Program-made: the position numbers and the translations under genes
The notes under the pieces: model-generated
The model's database searches: none
What the model was told of the DNA's origin: nothing
What the model saw: only the letters and a program-made list of their open reading frames with translations
Part shown: positions 41,399-51,990 of the stretch, one piece after another
Numbering within the stretch: position 1 is the stretch's first letter
Layout: each line of letters begins with the position of its first letter
Origin: Coptis chinensis
Taxonomy: Eukaryota; Streptophyta; Magnoliopsida; Ranunculales; Ranunculaceae
Assembly (NCBI GenBank): GCA_015680905.1
Contig: CM027380.1
Location: 12,170,001-12,234,000 of the forward strand
DNA: 64,000 nucleotides
Direction of reading: 5' to 3'

Positions 41399-42660
41399 TT
41401 GGTGTCGGCTTCCACCACACCACCACCACCATCGTTCTTTTTTAGTGAGGTGTCCCTCATTGCTTCCCCTTACCTTCTACAAAACCTCAAACCGTATTCA
41501 AACTTCCAATGGCTCAACAACGCCCGATTTTACCGGAGCAAGCTTTTTTCAGCGACCACTTCAACCGCTTTTTACGACAAAAATGATCGGTCCGAGACTG
41601 GAATAGCTTGTGGTACTTTGACTGAAGCCTATTACCACGAAGACTTAGTTAGACGGTTCTACAATACGAGGGAGTTGGAAGGGACTAGGATTTTGTTGTG
41701 GTGGCGAAGGGAGGAAGGAAGTGACTCATGGGTTGTTGGCGAGATTCTAGGCATTCCGCCTAGAATCCATCCGATGTCACGTTACGGGAGTCCCAATATA
41801 ATGGGGTAGAGCCATTGATGAACGGATATTCTGAAGGGAACTACAATGCGAGATCGCATTGTGTTCGCCAGCATCCCTTAGGACCAACCACCGGCCGCAG
41901 CTTCGGTGGATTGGGTCGGAACGCCCCGGGAAGGAGAAGGTCGGCGACATCGGCCCGAACTGCCTCCACATCTTATGGATACTCCAGAGGCGTAAGTAAC
42001 GAAGTTCTCAGATCTTGGAGTTTTTACTTAGCATGATTAGGGGAGTAGGGAAGTCTGTTGCACCTCTCCCTATGTTGATAACCAAGATCATGCTGAAGTT
42101 GCGAGCAGCTCAGGCGTCTGATAGGTCTTACATCACCCTACACCGAAACCCTCGCATCTATAAGGAGTGTGTCCAACGGGTTTGGAGGCTGCCTGAGGAT
42201 AGAGAAGAAGACGAGGAGGATGGTGGAGATGAGAATGCCGAGGAGGATGGGGGAAACGAGAATGCCGAGGAGGATGAGGAGGATTTGACTTGTTTTGATC
42301 GCGGATGCCTTGGAGAGGTGTTGGTCGGACGCAGAACGCGTAGGTCGTGATTCATCGCGGGCATCGCGTTAAACCAACACCATCTGCAAAGACCTCCGAC
42401 TTCGATAGGCAACTATCCATCATAACTTCGAGATCCATTACCCGAGAGAGGGATGAGAGGTGGGAACGGATGAGGGCGAGCTAGAAGCTCGGCGCCCAGT
42501 TCGAACCGACATGCTTGCACGATTCCCACCTCACGGGGACTCTCCTTCCGAGGACACACCATCGAGGCACGAGCATCGTCGCCGGCGGGCCGGATGGTGC
42601 TGGCCCATCGAGCTCGGGGAGCCATCTCCTGAAGGCAGTGCCCTCCGCTACCGATCGGAG
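41399..42660 (+). pseudogene. Element B ORF-a (ATHILA-domain-like), broken
   Basis: The probable original start, M-A-Q-Q-R-P-I-L-P-E-Q-A-F at about 41510, parallels M-A-Q-K-R-K-I-L-L-E-Q-V-F in E. Blocks YYHEDLVRRFYNTRELEG, EILGIPPR and then EFLLSMIRGVGKSVAP (42015) follow in shifted frames. A Glu/Asp-rich segment (42190-42300) and a C-terminal part with many Arg/Pro end near 42660. Several frameshifts and stops; function unknown. Confidence 0.62.
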
Positions 42661-42848
42661 TGATTAGGGATAGTATCGTTTGATGTTTCTATTTTTTATT
42701 TGTAGTTTCATTATTGCCATTTATTTTAATGTAAGTTTTATTTCCGTGATTTGAATTTTGTAGTGAAATGTACTTGAATGAAAATTTTAATATAATGTGG
42801 TTATTTTCATTATCGTGGTTGTTTAATATTGATCCCACCTTCCCAAAT

Positions 42849-42862
42849 TGTTTGGGGGTGGT
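42849..42862 (+). promoter_or_regulatory. Internal polypurine-like motif 2 in element B
   Basis: TTGTTTGGGGGTGGT, identical in core to the true PPT at 46166-46179, here between ORF-a and ORF-b. Confidence 0.62.
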
Positions 42863-43147
42863 TTTATCTATTCCAAAGATGATTTTTATATGACCCTCGC
42901 CTTAGAATTTATTCTTGAGTCAAGGTGAAAATATGGCCGTTTAGGCATATCTATGAATAGGTATCATGGTAGGATGAAATATCGATTAAATAGGTAGATT
43001 CTATCATAAATTCAACCTAAAAGATACTAGGTTTGTTTTAGAATCAAGAAAATGAGTTGTTTCCGTTTTGGGGTTTGGAAATTTTGGTATTTCCGGAACC
43101 GCCGTAAAACCTTTTGGCAACTTCCGATCCGTTTTAGCAACTTAAAA

Positions 43148-43158
43148 TCTATATAAAC
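43148..43158 (+). promoter_or_regulatory. Internal TATA box upstream of ORF-b in element B
   Basis: TCTATATAAAC, followed by a C/A/T-rich leader (ACACTCACAACTCACA). Its homologue in C is at 9105-9115 (minus strand). It lies ~330 bp upstream of the ATG at 43480. Confidence 0.58.
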
Positions 43159-43479
43159 TTCATACATTCTACACTCACAACTCACAATACACCTAATCTC
43201 CATCACTCACCATTCACTCCCCTAATCCCACGTTTATTCTCATTTTCCGAAGTTTTAGCAACTCCGAGCCGCACTTTCCTCGCAATTTTTTTTAGATTTT
43301 TGTCGAGCGCTTTTCAAGGTGAAGGCGACCAGCGCTCAAACACTGGAATTCCAAATCTTCAGAGCGACTTTCGCTTTAAAGTGGCGACTTTCGCGCTACG
43401 ACTTCCGTGGACCGAAAAATTCCAGTTTTCTGGGTAGTTTCCGGATCATTCGCGGCTATTCCAGGCGTAATTTTGAGAT

Positions 43480-44400
43480 GACATCTCCAACATTGATACC
43501 GAACAGTCTTTCAAGATTTGTTCCAAAGCACTACTTATGGTGCTTGGTTTCGTGGCGATCACATCACGTTAGTGGGAGCCGCTTATGGTAAGACCTAATG
43601 CACTTTACTCTCCAACACTAGCATCTTATTTTTACGATAACTGCATTTTCTTTGAAAGACCCGGATGGAGAACAAGTGTTCTCCATCAGCATTGACAATG
43701 AACCAATGGAAATTACCAGGTTCTTGCTAGCATTTGTTCTTGGACTTGCTATGCCCGCTGAAATACAAGACCCATGGTGTTATTGGGTAGATAATATGTA
43801 TGTCTACACTTATGAGTTTTTGCATGAGTCGTATGGGGCGGGGATTTTCCGTATCGAGGACCATGGGGACTATAACGTCGCTTTTGGTAGCCTGTCCATG
43901 AACATAGGAACTGTTATGTTTTGGATCATGCTAAACATTTTAGGGGAATGACATTTTTCTTCTGTGAATGATGCCACTTGCAGCGTTTTCCTTGCTTTAG
44001 CCACGGGACGTATGTGTCATGACCTTCCCCGAACCTTGATGTCTAGTTTAGCCTCGATCCCATAGCATGAGGCATAAGTTCCTTCTTATGCCCTGTTCTA
44101 GTTTCCGTATTATGCTATGTTTCTTTCCCCGCTTTTTGTACACGTTTCACGGATTGGATTACGGCCATTAATCGCACGACCCACCAATAGTATTATTCGA
44201 TCCTTCCATGCAATGACTTGGCAAGGGTGGAGGATACAACCTCATCGAGGTTGCACCTACACCCCACGGACAAGTGGCCCTTAATAGGTTAGCAATAATA
44301 GATGATAAATGGAGGGAAGCCTCCAAATTATCATGGCATGGCGGATTTAAGGAACCTCACTTCTTTATGGAAGAAGAGGATGAGGAAGATAATGAGTAAT
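43480..44400 (+). pseudogene. Element B ORF-b, broken
   Basis: The ATG at 43480 (M-T-S-P-T-L-I-P-N-S-L) gives a plausible start. A shift after ~38 codons moves to the frame DPDGEQVFSISIDNEPMEIT and LGLAMPAEIQDPW with YGAGIFRIEDHGDYNVAFG (43652-43951). The distal part resembles the C homologue (WQGWRIQP-like, acidic EEDEEDNE tail ending at 44400). No membrane span or signal peptide seen. Same family as 8730-7826. Confidence 0.63.
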
Positions 44401-46165
44401 CGCGAGAGATAAGGTAAGTTTTCATTCTAGTTAGTGTCCGCTTATGTCCCAAGCAATTTCATTCTTGTTAACCCTATAATGGGTAGAACTTCGTTATAGA
44501 GTTGCGTCAGTTTTATTTCCTATATTAGTATGTTCTAACTTTGTTTTGCAGATGTTCCTGAATTTCACACGTTTCAATGGTATTTTTCCTACCCTCTTTA
44601 TTTACAATACTTTGAGGACAAAGCATGCTTCTTGTTTGGGGGAGGGGGGGGGGCATAGAAACACGTGTAATTAAGGCATCTGCTAGGATATAGATATGTA
44701 TAATATGCATTTGTTTTCTAGTTAAAATTTCAAAAATTCAAAAATATAAATAAATAAGTTCATGCTATACACTTAGGAATATTGGTATTGTTTTCCTTCT
44801 CTATGCTCTTAACAATCTAAAGTCTCACGTAGCTTTTGCATCAGAATAATTGTTAGGAACTTAGGTTAATATGTAGGTAATAATCTTTGCATCTATCTAT
44901 AAATATATTACATGAGTATCTATGATTGTTAGCAGTAAGTTTATGAAATCTAGGCTAGAGTACTTATTTTACAAATCTTGTGAGAATATAGCCTAAAGCC
45001 TTATATGAGCGAAACATTTGAGAAATGACACAAGGGAGAAGTAAAATCCGGATAGAGAAATCACACGTCCACTTGCTTGATCACTATGCCATATCCTAAG
45101 CGAGAATTATTTTCCGCTAGTCGCCCCTCTGAGCCTTTCTTTAGCCTTTCATAAACCACAAATCCTTTACCCTGTTACAAAACAAAACAAAATAAAAAAT
45201 TCAACCTACCAAATTTAGATAAGTCTGAAAATAGAATGAGGAAGAAAGAAGAAGAGAAAAACTTGTGTAAACAAAAGTTAGTTAATGGCTTCAGAAAATA
45301 AAGAAAAGAAGTTTCCATCCAAAGAAAAGAAAAATAAAAATAGAAATAAAATAAAAACTCTAAAAATAGAATAAAAGGGAGTCAAAAGCCAAAGAAAAGA
45401 AAAAAAAAAAATGGCTAAGGATGGAAACAAAGTGTAGAAGCAAAAGTAAATAACAAGGTTTTCTCTAGTTACATAATCTGAAGACTCTATTATCTTAAAC
45501 TTGTCCTTTTTGAATATCCATTTCCTTCCTTCTTAAACCATCTCCTAATCCCATGAACACCTAATAAAGACCTCTAGCTCAATTAGGAATAAGTTAGTGT
45601 GATAGTAAGTGGCCGGATGTGTTTGATCGACTCCGGCTTCCTTGTTGTCATTGAGATTGTAAGGTAAAGTGTGCCCACTACACAATTGGAGTAAAATTAA
45701 CTTGAGTGGAAAAATCAGTGTTGTTGTATCTTGACTATTATTGTGAGAACCTACTTAAGGGCGCTTATTCGAAGTTTGAAACGAACACTGCTAGGCATTT
45801 CATAGTATTACTCATTGTATATATGTTTATTGTAGATGATTGATTATTATGCATATATTAGCTTAGGTTTTCGACTTGATTACTCTATATGCATTGCTAG
45901 TGAGAGGTATAGTTAATTTAGAGCATGAATACGGAGACAATAGTTTTATTTCTTAGTCCTTGTAGTATAGATGAAGTTTGTGAGTACCTTCATGGAAAAC
46001 TCTCACGAGGCTATAACTTCGTCCACTAGGGAATTCCTAGTGGTTTAAGGCCTTGTATGGCATATGGTCAATGCAATCGCGACTCAAATAAACGAGTATA
46101 TAGAACTCCATTTTTTGGTCACTTATTCTAATTTCTCATCTTTGCTTGAGGACAAGAAAAATACT
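44401..46165 (+). other. 3' untranslated region of element B
   Basis: Non-coding; collinear with 7825-5968 (inverse) and 64000-62967 (inverse). Contains polypurine-like motif 3 and A/G-rich tracts around 45200-45430. Confidence 0.7.
44633..44653 (+). promoter_or_regulatory. Internal polypurine-like motif 3 in element B
   Basis: CTTGTTTGGGGGAGG followed by a further G run, preceded by TTGAGGACAAAGCATGC. The same GAGGACAA...TTTGGGGG order precedes the true PPT. Confidence 0.6.
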
Positions 46166-46179
46166 GTTTGGGGGTGGTT
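46166..46179 (+). promoter_or_regulatory. Polypurine tract of element B
   Basis: GTTTGGGGGTGGTT immediately before the 3' LTR (TGATAAGAGCCC), preceded by TTGAGGACAAGAAAAATAC. Confidence 0.88.
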
Positions 46180-47684
46180 TGATAAGAGCCCAAAACTGTA
46201 GTTTTAACCCTGTAACAGTCATACTATTAGACCAATTATGTGAGTAATAATTAAGAGTTAACACTGATTACGTGTTTTTATGTATTTCAGGTTTCAAAGT
46301 CCATTATGTGCAGAAATGTGCCACTTTAGCAAAATAAAGGATCAAAGGTCGGTTACTAAAGAGTTCCGTGATTAAAGGCCAAGATTCAAGAAGACAAAGC
46401 CTTTCTAAAGCCCGGTCAAAAGCTGAAAAGTCGACGCGGGCATAAACAGCACACAAAGTCAACAGAACTTCTGAAGGCCATATCTTTAGACTCAGACCTT
46501 GGAATGGGGCCTACCTTATGTCAAAACGACCGGCTCAGAAAGAGCTTTCTAATGGTCTAAGCCTTGATCCAATCAGAGGAGAAAAAGTGAATGAAAAGTC
46601 TGTTGAAGCCAACTTCAGCTGAAGAGGCCTTTTTGGGCTGAAAGAATTGGGTTTTGGGCCTGATTCTCTGGCCCAAAACATGGCTCCAAGCCCATGCACG
46701 ATTTTTGGATTTGAAAGTATAAAAACCAAAGCTTAGCTCTTTGTTAATGGTAGATTTTTTAGTAGAGAATGGTAGATAGAAAGTAGCCATTAGAATAGCT
46801 TCTATATCTAGATTTAATTCTTTATGTTAAGTTTAGTTCAAATCCAATTCTTGTTTTAGATTAAACTTTAGAATCATTACTCTTAATTAGTTTGATTAAT
46901 AAAATAGCTAGTTTGTTAATTTCGATTCTTGTCATTTACATTTGTGTTAGATTTGATTTCATTTATTACTTGTTATTCAATTCTTAGTTATTAATTAGAT
47001 TTTAATTATTGTTTAATTTAGATTAGTAAATTTCAATTCTTTATATCATGTTTAGTTTAAATTTAATCGAAATGATTAGCGTAATGATTCTCGGCTAAAC
47101 CTCCATTAGAGGGGTTGAGAAGCCTTCATGAAAGCTTGATTCGATTATCATAGAGTCGTCGTAATTTCCTTTCCACTCTAGAAACGATTAGTTCACCATG
47201 AGAATGGGTTTAATCGTTCACATGCTAGTTATGAATTGGTAGGAATGCCATGTGTAATTAGGGATTAGGAAGAACCAATTGTTTTGGCGGCGCTTCAATT
47301 CGATTCTGACGATTAAATGGCCGTTAATAGGATTAAGTTGAGTTAAAGTGGAATCAATCCCCTAACTCCTTATAATCGAATCAACGTAGCATTCCTATAG
47401 TTATTTTGATAATCGACTAGTTGCATCTTGTGGGTAGTTGCATCGTAGTCTAGTTGCCACTTCGTAAATCTCTCATTAGACTTAGAGTAGATTACTTATA
47501 CGTAGTGAACATTAACATCTTGGGAAGAACTAGGAGTGGAACGAACTTCCTACTCCACTATATCTCATAGGATTGAGAGTAGAATCTTTGATAAATTAGG
47601 CACGTAAACTATCGTTTAGTTTTACTTACGTTTAGAGTTTCATCGCTTTATTCATTAGTAAAATTATTCTTTTTACGTTTATCA
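46180..47684 (+). repeat. 3' LTR of element B
   Basis: About 1505 bp, TGATAAGAGCCC...CGTTTATCA. Keeps the canonical TG end lost from the 5' copy. A TATA candidate GTATAAAAACC is near 46707-46720. Confidence 0.92.
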
Positions 47685-48050
47685 GTTCGTCAAAATGGTA
47701 ACCCACCAACGCTATCGGTATAAGTTTTCATATCTATAGCGCCAGTTTTAACGAGATAGCGTAAAGTCTACACGCCAGTATGAGTGGCGGGTAGAAGAAA
47801 TCTAAGCCACACGCCACACTGTGTGGCAGGTTGAATTTTTTTTAAATGTTTTTTCCCACACACCTTTGAGAATGGCGGCTGGAGAGTGGAGAGTCCAAAA
47901 AAAGCAAAATTCCTTCCTATATGCCATTGGTACTGGCGGCTGTCAAAAAAACCATTGGTTTTGGAAACGCTAACCTGCTATCACTATCCACTGTACTATT
48001 ATGGTTTGGTGGGATAACGCACCAAACCATTGGACTTATCCTAAGTCCAC
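47685..48050. mobile_element. Right half of the MITE-like inverted repeat
   Basis: Ends TTTGGTGGGATAACGCACCA, AACCATTGGACTTATCCTAA, the inverse of the left half at 35077. The interior has several GCCA/TGGCG-rich repeats (ACGCCAGTATGAGTGGCGGG and similar). No coding sequence. Confidence 0.6.
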
Positions 48051-48104
48051 AGTATATCTTGCGCATTCCATGTTAGCACTTTTACTCATCGTTTGAGTAG
48101 TGTA

Positions 48105-49640
48105 CCCCTGATCAGTCCCCAAATATGCGTTTTATTACCTTTACAATGCTTTAAATATGCCCTTCTTATACTTAATGAATTGACAACTTATAGCTTTTGC
48201 CACCTTTTACAGGATACATGCCATTTAGGACGTATATTCTTAATACGTGCATTTTAGCGCAAAAAGGATTGCTATTGACGCTGCTTGGGAAGATTCCAAC
48301 TTAGGAGCAAAAGTGCCAAAAAGTCAAATTCAATTGTCAAAGTTAACTCTCAAGGACTCAGGACTAAAAGCTGAAGACTCAAGGACTCAAAGCTAAAAGC
48401 TATGGACTCAAGGACTTAAAACCAAAATCAAGAATTCAATTGTTTGGGCTAAAGTCAAAAGCCCACATAGCTTAAAGGTTGTTTCTAGAAGAAAGGGCAA
48501 ATATGTAATTGGTGTCCTATATAAACCAAAGTAGTAGAAAAAGAACCTTACCCTAGAGCTAATCTTGGGTCATTAGGAGTAGATAATTGAAGTTTGTGTT
48601 TTTGTGGTGAGTAACTTCAAAAGAGTTTGTAAGAAGTGAGGTTCATCCTAAATTGTTTAGAGTTTGAGTGTGGGAGTTGTGAAGAAGAAAGGTAGACGTA
48701 CTCTTGGTATAAATTGTTTAGTTTAAGGTAATGAAAACTCAAGTTGTTGGTATGGAAATGACATGAAAATATTGAAAGAAGTATTGATTGAATCTTGAAA
48801 TAAGAACAACAATATAAGATTGAAGATTGAAAACAAACAAAGTAAAATAGCAAGATTTAAATAAAAGAAAATGAAGAACAAAAAAGTAAATAACTTGAAT
48901 TAAAAAACTATACAAGAAATTAAAACAAACCAAATGGTTTGGATCCTAAAACAATGGATGTTTTCTCTCTCCCTAGCTTTTAGATTATATACCCCTACTT
49001 TTGTCTTTTACATATTTGCCCTTCTCCATTACAAATGAGACACCTCACATTTCACTTTTGCCTTTTGATTTCTTCTTGACCATGGTAGGTTTTGGGAGAA
49101 TGTCATATTTTGATATAAGGGCCTCCATCTCTGGTCTTATGAGTTGAGGGCTTTGACCTTTGACCTTGACCTTTTACTTTGACCGTTGACTTTGACTTTT
49201 TTAGCACTTTTCCATAGCAGCTTCTGGTCTTCATAATAAGCGTGATTAAGGCTACTTTTGGTGTTAAGATGCAGCTTTTAGGATAAGTGGTCCAAATACT
49301 CCATAACCTGAGAAAGGCAATAAAAGCTATGAGTTGTTTTAAGAAGGGCTGTAATGCAATAATATCAGGGTAATAAAATGCACATTTGGGAGCTGATAAG
49401 TAATATGTTTTTAATTAATAGTGTAATTTGTTATTTACTTGCTTTCCATTTTTATGTTCTTCAAGCTTTAATGATTAAATCAAGTTCTTATTATCTTCAA
49501 TACTAGTTTTCAATCTTCTCTTTAATACAAGTTTTAATTACTTCTCTAATCTTTGATTCAATCCCCAAAACACTAGTCATACTCATTTGACAAGTTCAAT
49601 TGAGTATAACTTTGTGTGCAAGATATCCATAAAGACCATT
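48105..49640. repeat. Inverted LTR-like repeats of another retroelement family
   Basis: TGATCAGTCCCCAAATATGC (48108) is mirrored by GCACATTTGGGAGCTGATAA (about 49381-49400). Farther along, 48730-48905 mirrors 49429-49640. The left copy holds CTATATAAACC (about 48518), a TATA candidate. The arrangement suggests two oppositely oriented LTR-like copies, one nested in the other. The exact borders are not resolvable by eye. No coding domain between. Confidence 0.55.
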
Positions 49641-49850
49641 TCCATACATGTTTTGCAATCAAATCAATAGTTTATTCAAGATTTAAACCCATTCTAGATT
49701 AAAAAAAAAACTAGGGTTTCCACCATTAAAACTTCAAGAACAAGAGTAAAAAGTTTAGAGAGTTTAGAAAGAGATTTTTCAAACCATCAAACCATTCCTC
49801 CAAACAAAGGATTTAAGATGAACAACAAAACCTAATCCCACTTTCTCAAC

Positions 49851-50270
49851 ATGTCAAATGGCACTACTGTCATGGATCCAAATAAATGGAAAGAGGAATA
49901 TGGAGAAAAAAATCACTCATTGAACTCTTCTTCTCAATCTTATTTTCAAAAAAATTTTAAAGTTTTTTCCCTTTATTTTGTTACTGATGTTTATTTTTCG
50001 CGTATTTCAAGTACACTTCTGAGCAAACGGAGCCCGGGAATAACACGAGACGAATCACCGGAGACTGCTAATGAAAAGCGAACGCAAATAGAACAAATTT
50101 ACTCGTGTCGCGTCTGTCATCCACGCGCCCGTGCGCGACACTCGTCCGCACCTGTCAGACACATGCCCGCGTGTGATATGCGTCCACAACTTGTTTACCC
50201 ATGCTGCACCTCGATTTTTTCCAACAAAGATTCCATTGGCTCAGAATCTTCCTGTGTAAGTCACCTTTAA
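49851..50270 (+). CDS. Unidentified 139-codon ORF
   Basis: ATG at 49851, stop at 50268. The first 60 residues are Ser/Asn/Lys-rich, and the second half is Arg/His/Cys-rich (CRVCHPRARARHSSAPVRHM) from a GC- and CpG-rich stretch. CxxC and CC pairs do not fit a zinc-finger spacing I know. The GC-rich stretch resembles GCGTC-rich repeats in the LTR-like sequence at 51235-51310, so this is more likely transposon debris than a gene. Confidence 0.2.
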   Translation: MSNGTTVMDPNKWKEEYGEKNHSLNSSSQSYFQKNFKVFSLYFVTDVYFSRISSTLLSKRSPGITRDESPETANEKRTQIEQIYSCRVCHPRARARHSSAPVRHMPACDMRPQLVYPCCTSIFSNKDSIGSESSCVSHL

Positions 50271-50626
50271 TTCCCCCTAGTATTTTTAATTCAACTGTAA
50301 GTAGATAAAAAGTAGATAGATTTGCAAAGTTTTGAATTTTCAAAACCAAAAATTCAATTAAAAAAGGAATTTAAAAATTAAAAATGTTTATTAATTAAAA
50401 TAAATTAGTAACCGATAGTAAAGTTAAACATTAAAATTAGTTTAGTAGCATGTTTAGGTTTTATTTTCTATTAATATAATTGTTGTTTATACATGGTTAG
50501 ATTAAGATAATACCATATAGTTAAGTCAAAATACACAAAAAATTAATTACGATAAATACAAAATAGTTTAAGTTTGAAAGTTTAGTCTTTTGGTTTAAGT
50601 TTATTTACCAAGAGTTGGGGATTCAA

Positions 50627-50701
50627 CCAACTTGGACCGGTTGGATGTGCGAGGCGAGTAGTGTAACATCACGCTCGCACATCTCAACCCAACTTGGGAG
50701 T
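50627..50701. repeat. GC-containing hairpin
   Basis: CCAACTTGGACCGGTTGGAT then GTGCGAG pairs with CTCGCACATC then CAACCCAACTTGGG, around a ~20-base loop. Stem about 25 bp with a few mismatches in an AT-rich background. Confidence 0.65.
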
Positions 50702-50883
50702 TAAAGTTTCAATCTTTGACGAACACTTTCCAAGCTTTTACGTATTTTGTTTAATTAACTATTAGTTAATTAACTAAACAAAGTTAAATTTTTGTGTTTA
50801 CCACTTTTATAGTTTTAAGCCAACGAAGGCAACCAATTGTATCTTATTGGCTTTGCCACATTTCGACCCGACTTGTGGGTCTT

Positions 50884-51975
50884 TGATAAGTGCTCAAAAA
50901 GTGCAATTTCACCCTCGATTATGCCTTTTGTTTAGCAATCTTAGTGGACTAATAGTATTTGTAAGTTATGTTTTATGATTCTACAGGTGAAAGAGAGAGT
51001 TTTATGGAATATTAGAGAAAAAGGGGTAAAACAAAGAAATTCGGAGCATTAATGATCACATAGGAAGCCCGTGGACAATCATGGAGAAGGCCAAGGAATT
51101 GAAGCTATTAAAGATGCAACTTGGACCTATTTTAAAGCCTATTTGGAAGCCTAAGGCCAAAGGATTCGTTGCTTAGACCAAAGCCCGCAAAAGAGGATAG
51201 AAAGATAGAGTAGAAGAGACAAAATAGACTTTCGCATCTGGGACGCATGGATCGAGCGTCCAGACTCATTGCTCGCGTCTGAGACGCATGAATCGTGCGT
51301 CTAGACGCATGAAACGACACTGTAGCCAATTCCTTCTCAGTTTTGGAGACGATGTTGGACTCTAGAAGAAGTCTATTTGTATTAGGAAACAAATGACGGT
51401 TTGGAATGCTTCTAGAACTCATTGTAACCCCTATAAATAGAGGACCTAAGTGCCTCATGTAATTTGCCAATTCACTTATACTCTTGTCTCTAAAACTTGA
51501 GGCAGAGATAGATTAATAATAAAAGATTCGGTTTTAACTAGCTGAGTCTTAATAAGTTAGTCTTTCTAGTCTTATGTTCTTCGACTCTTCTTCTTCTCGT
51601 TCTTCGTGTTCTTCCTTCTTAATGGAAGGCTAATCTTCTCCTTCAAGGGAGGAGATGAAGCCGGTGCTCAAGGTTTAATGATTCTTCTGGTTCATGGTGT
51701 GCTTCAATCAAGTTAGTTCTTTATGTTTTTAGTTATTAGTTCTATTGCCCAGACTAGGGGATGGAAGTATAGATTAAGGTTTTTATTTATTGCAATTGAA
51801 TATCATGCTAGTTTAGGGTTTTATTTATTGCAATTGAATATTTGCTAGTAACATGCTTTTATTTATTACAATTGAATATAATGCTAGAATAAGGTTTTAT
51901 TTATTGTAATTGAATATTATACTATTATTCTATACTTTTCTTCTAGTTGTGTAGTGTTTTAGAGTAAGAGAAGTA
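50884..51975 (+). repeat. LTR-like sequence of a different gypsy family, truncated
   Basis: Starts TGATAAGTGCTCAAAAAGTG, contains CCCCTATAAATAGAGG (about 51429) as a TATA region followed by leader-like sequence, and is joined at about 51976 to the RT palindrome. The GCGTC/GACGC-rich part at 51235-51310 resembles repeats in other LTR leaders. Three short repeats of TTTATTTATTGCAATTGAAT occur at 51780-51920. No matching second LTR in the window. Confidence 0.6.
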
Positions 51976-51990
51976 TTCCTTGTGTTTGCC

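Larger units (their letters stand above)
35140..47684 (+). mobile_element. Element B: full-length Athila-type retrotransposon, non-autonomous
   Basis: A 12.5-kb element: 5' LTR 35140-36654, PBS, leader, gag (37184-38690), protease (39220-39540), ORF after protease (39600-40332), spacer, ORF-a (41400-42660), ORF-b (43480-44400), 3' UTR, PPT, 3' LTR 46180-47684. RT, RNase H and integrase are absent, as in element C and at the same position. Flanks are GTGCG (35136-35140, overlapping the decayed first base of the LTR) and GTTCG (47685-47689), an imperfect candidate target duplication. An (AT)n tract is at 40694-40731. All frames carry many lesions; CpG-decay-type changes are common. Confidence 0.88.
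49641..50883. other. Region with one unidentified ORF and a hairpin
   Basis: Non-coding and AT-rich apart from the open frame at 49851-50270 and the hairpin at 50627-50701. No transposon ends were recognised. Confidence 0.45.
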
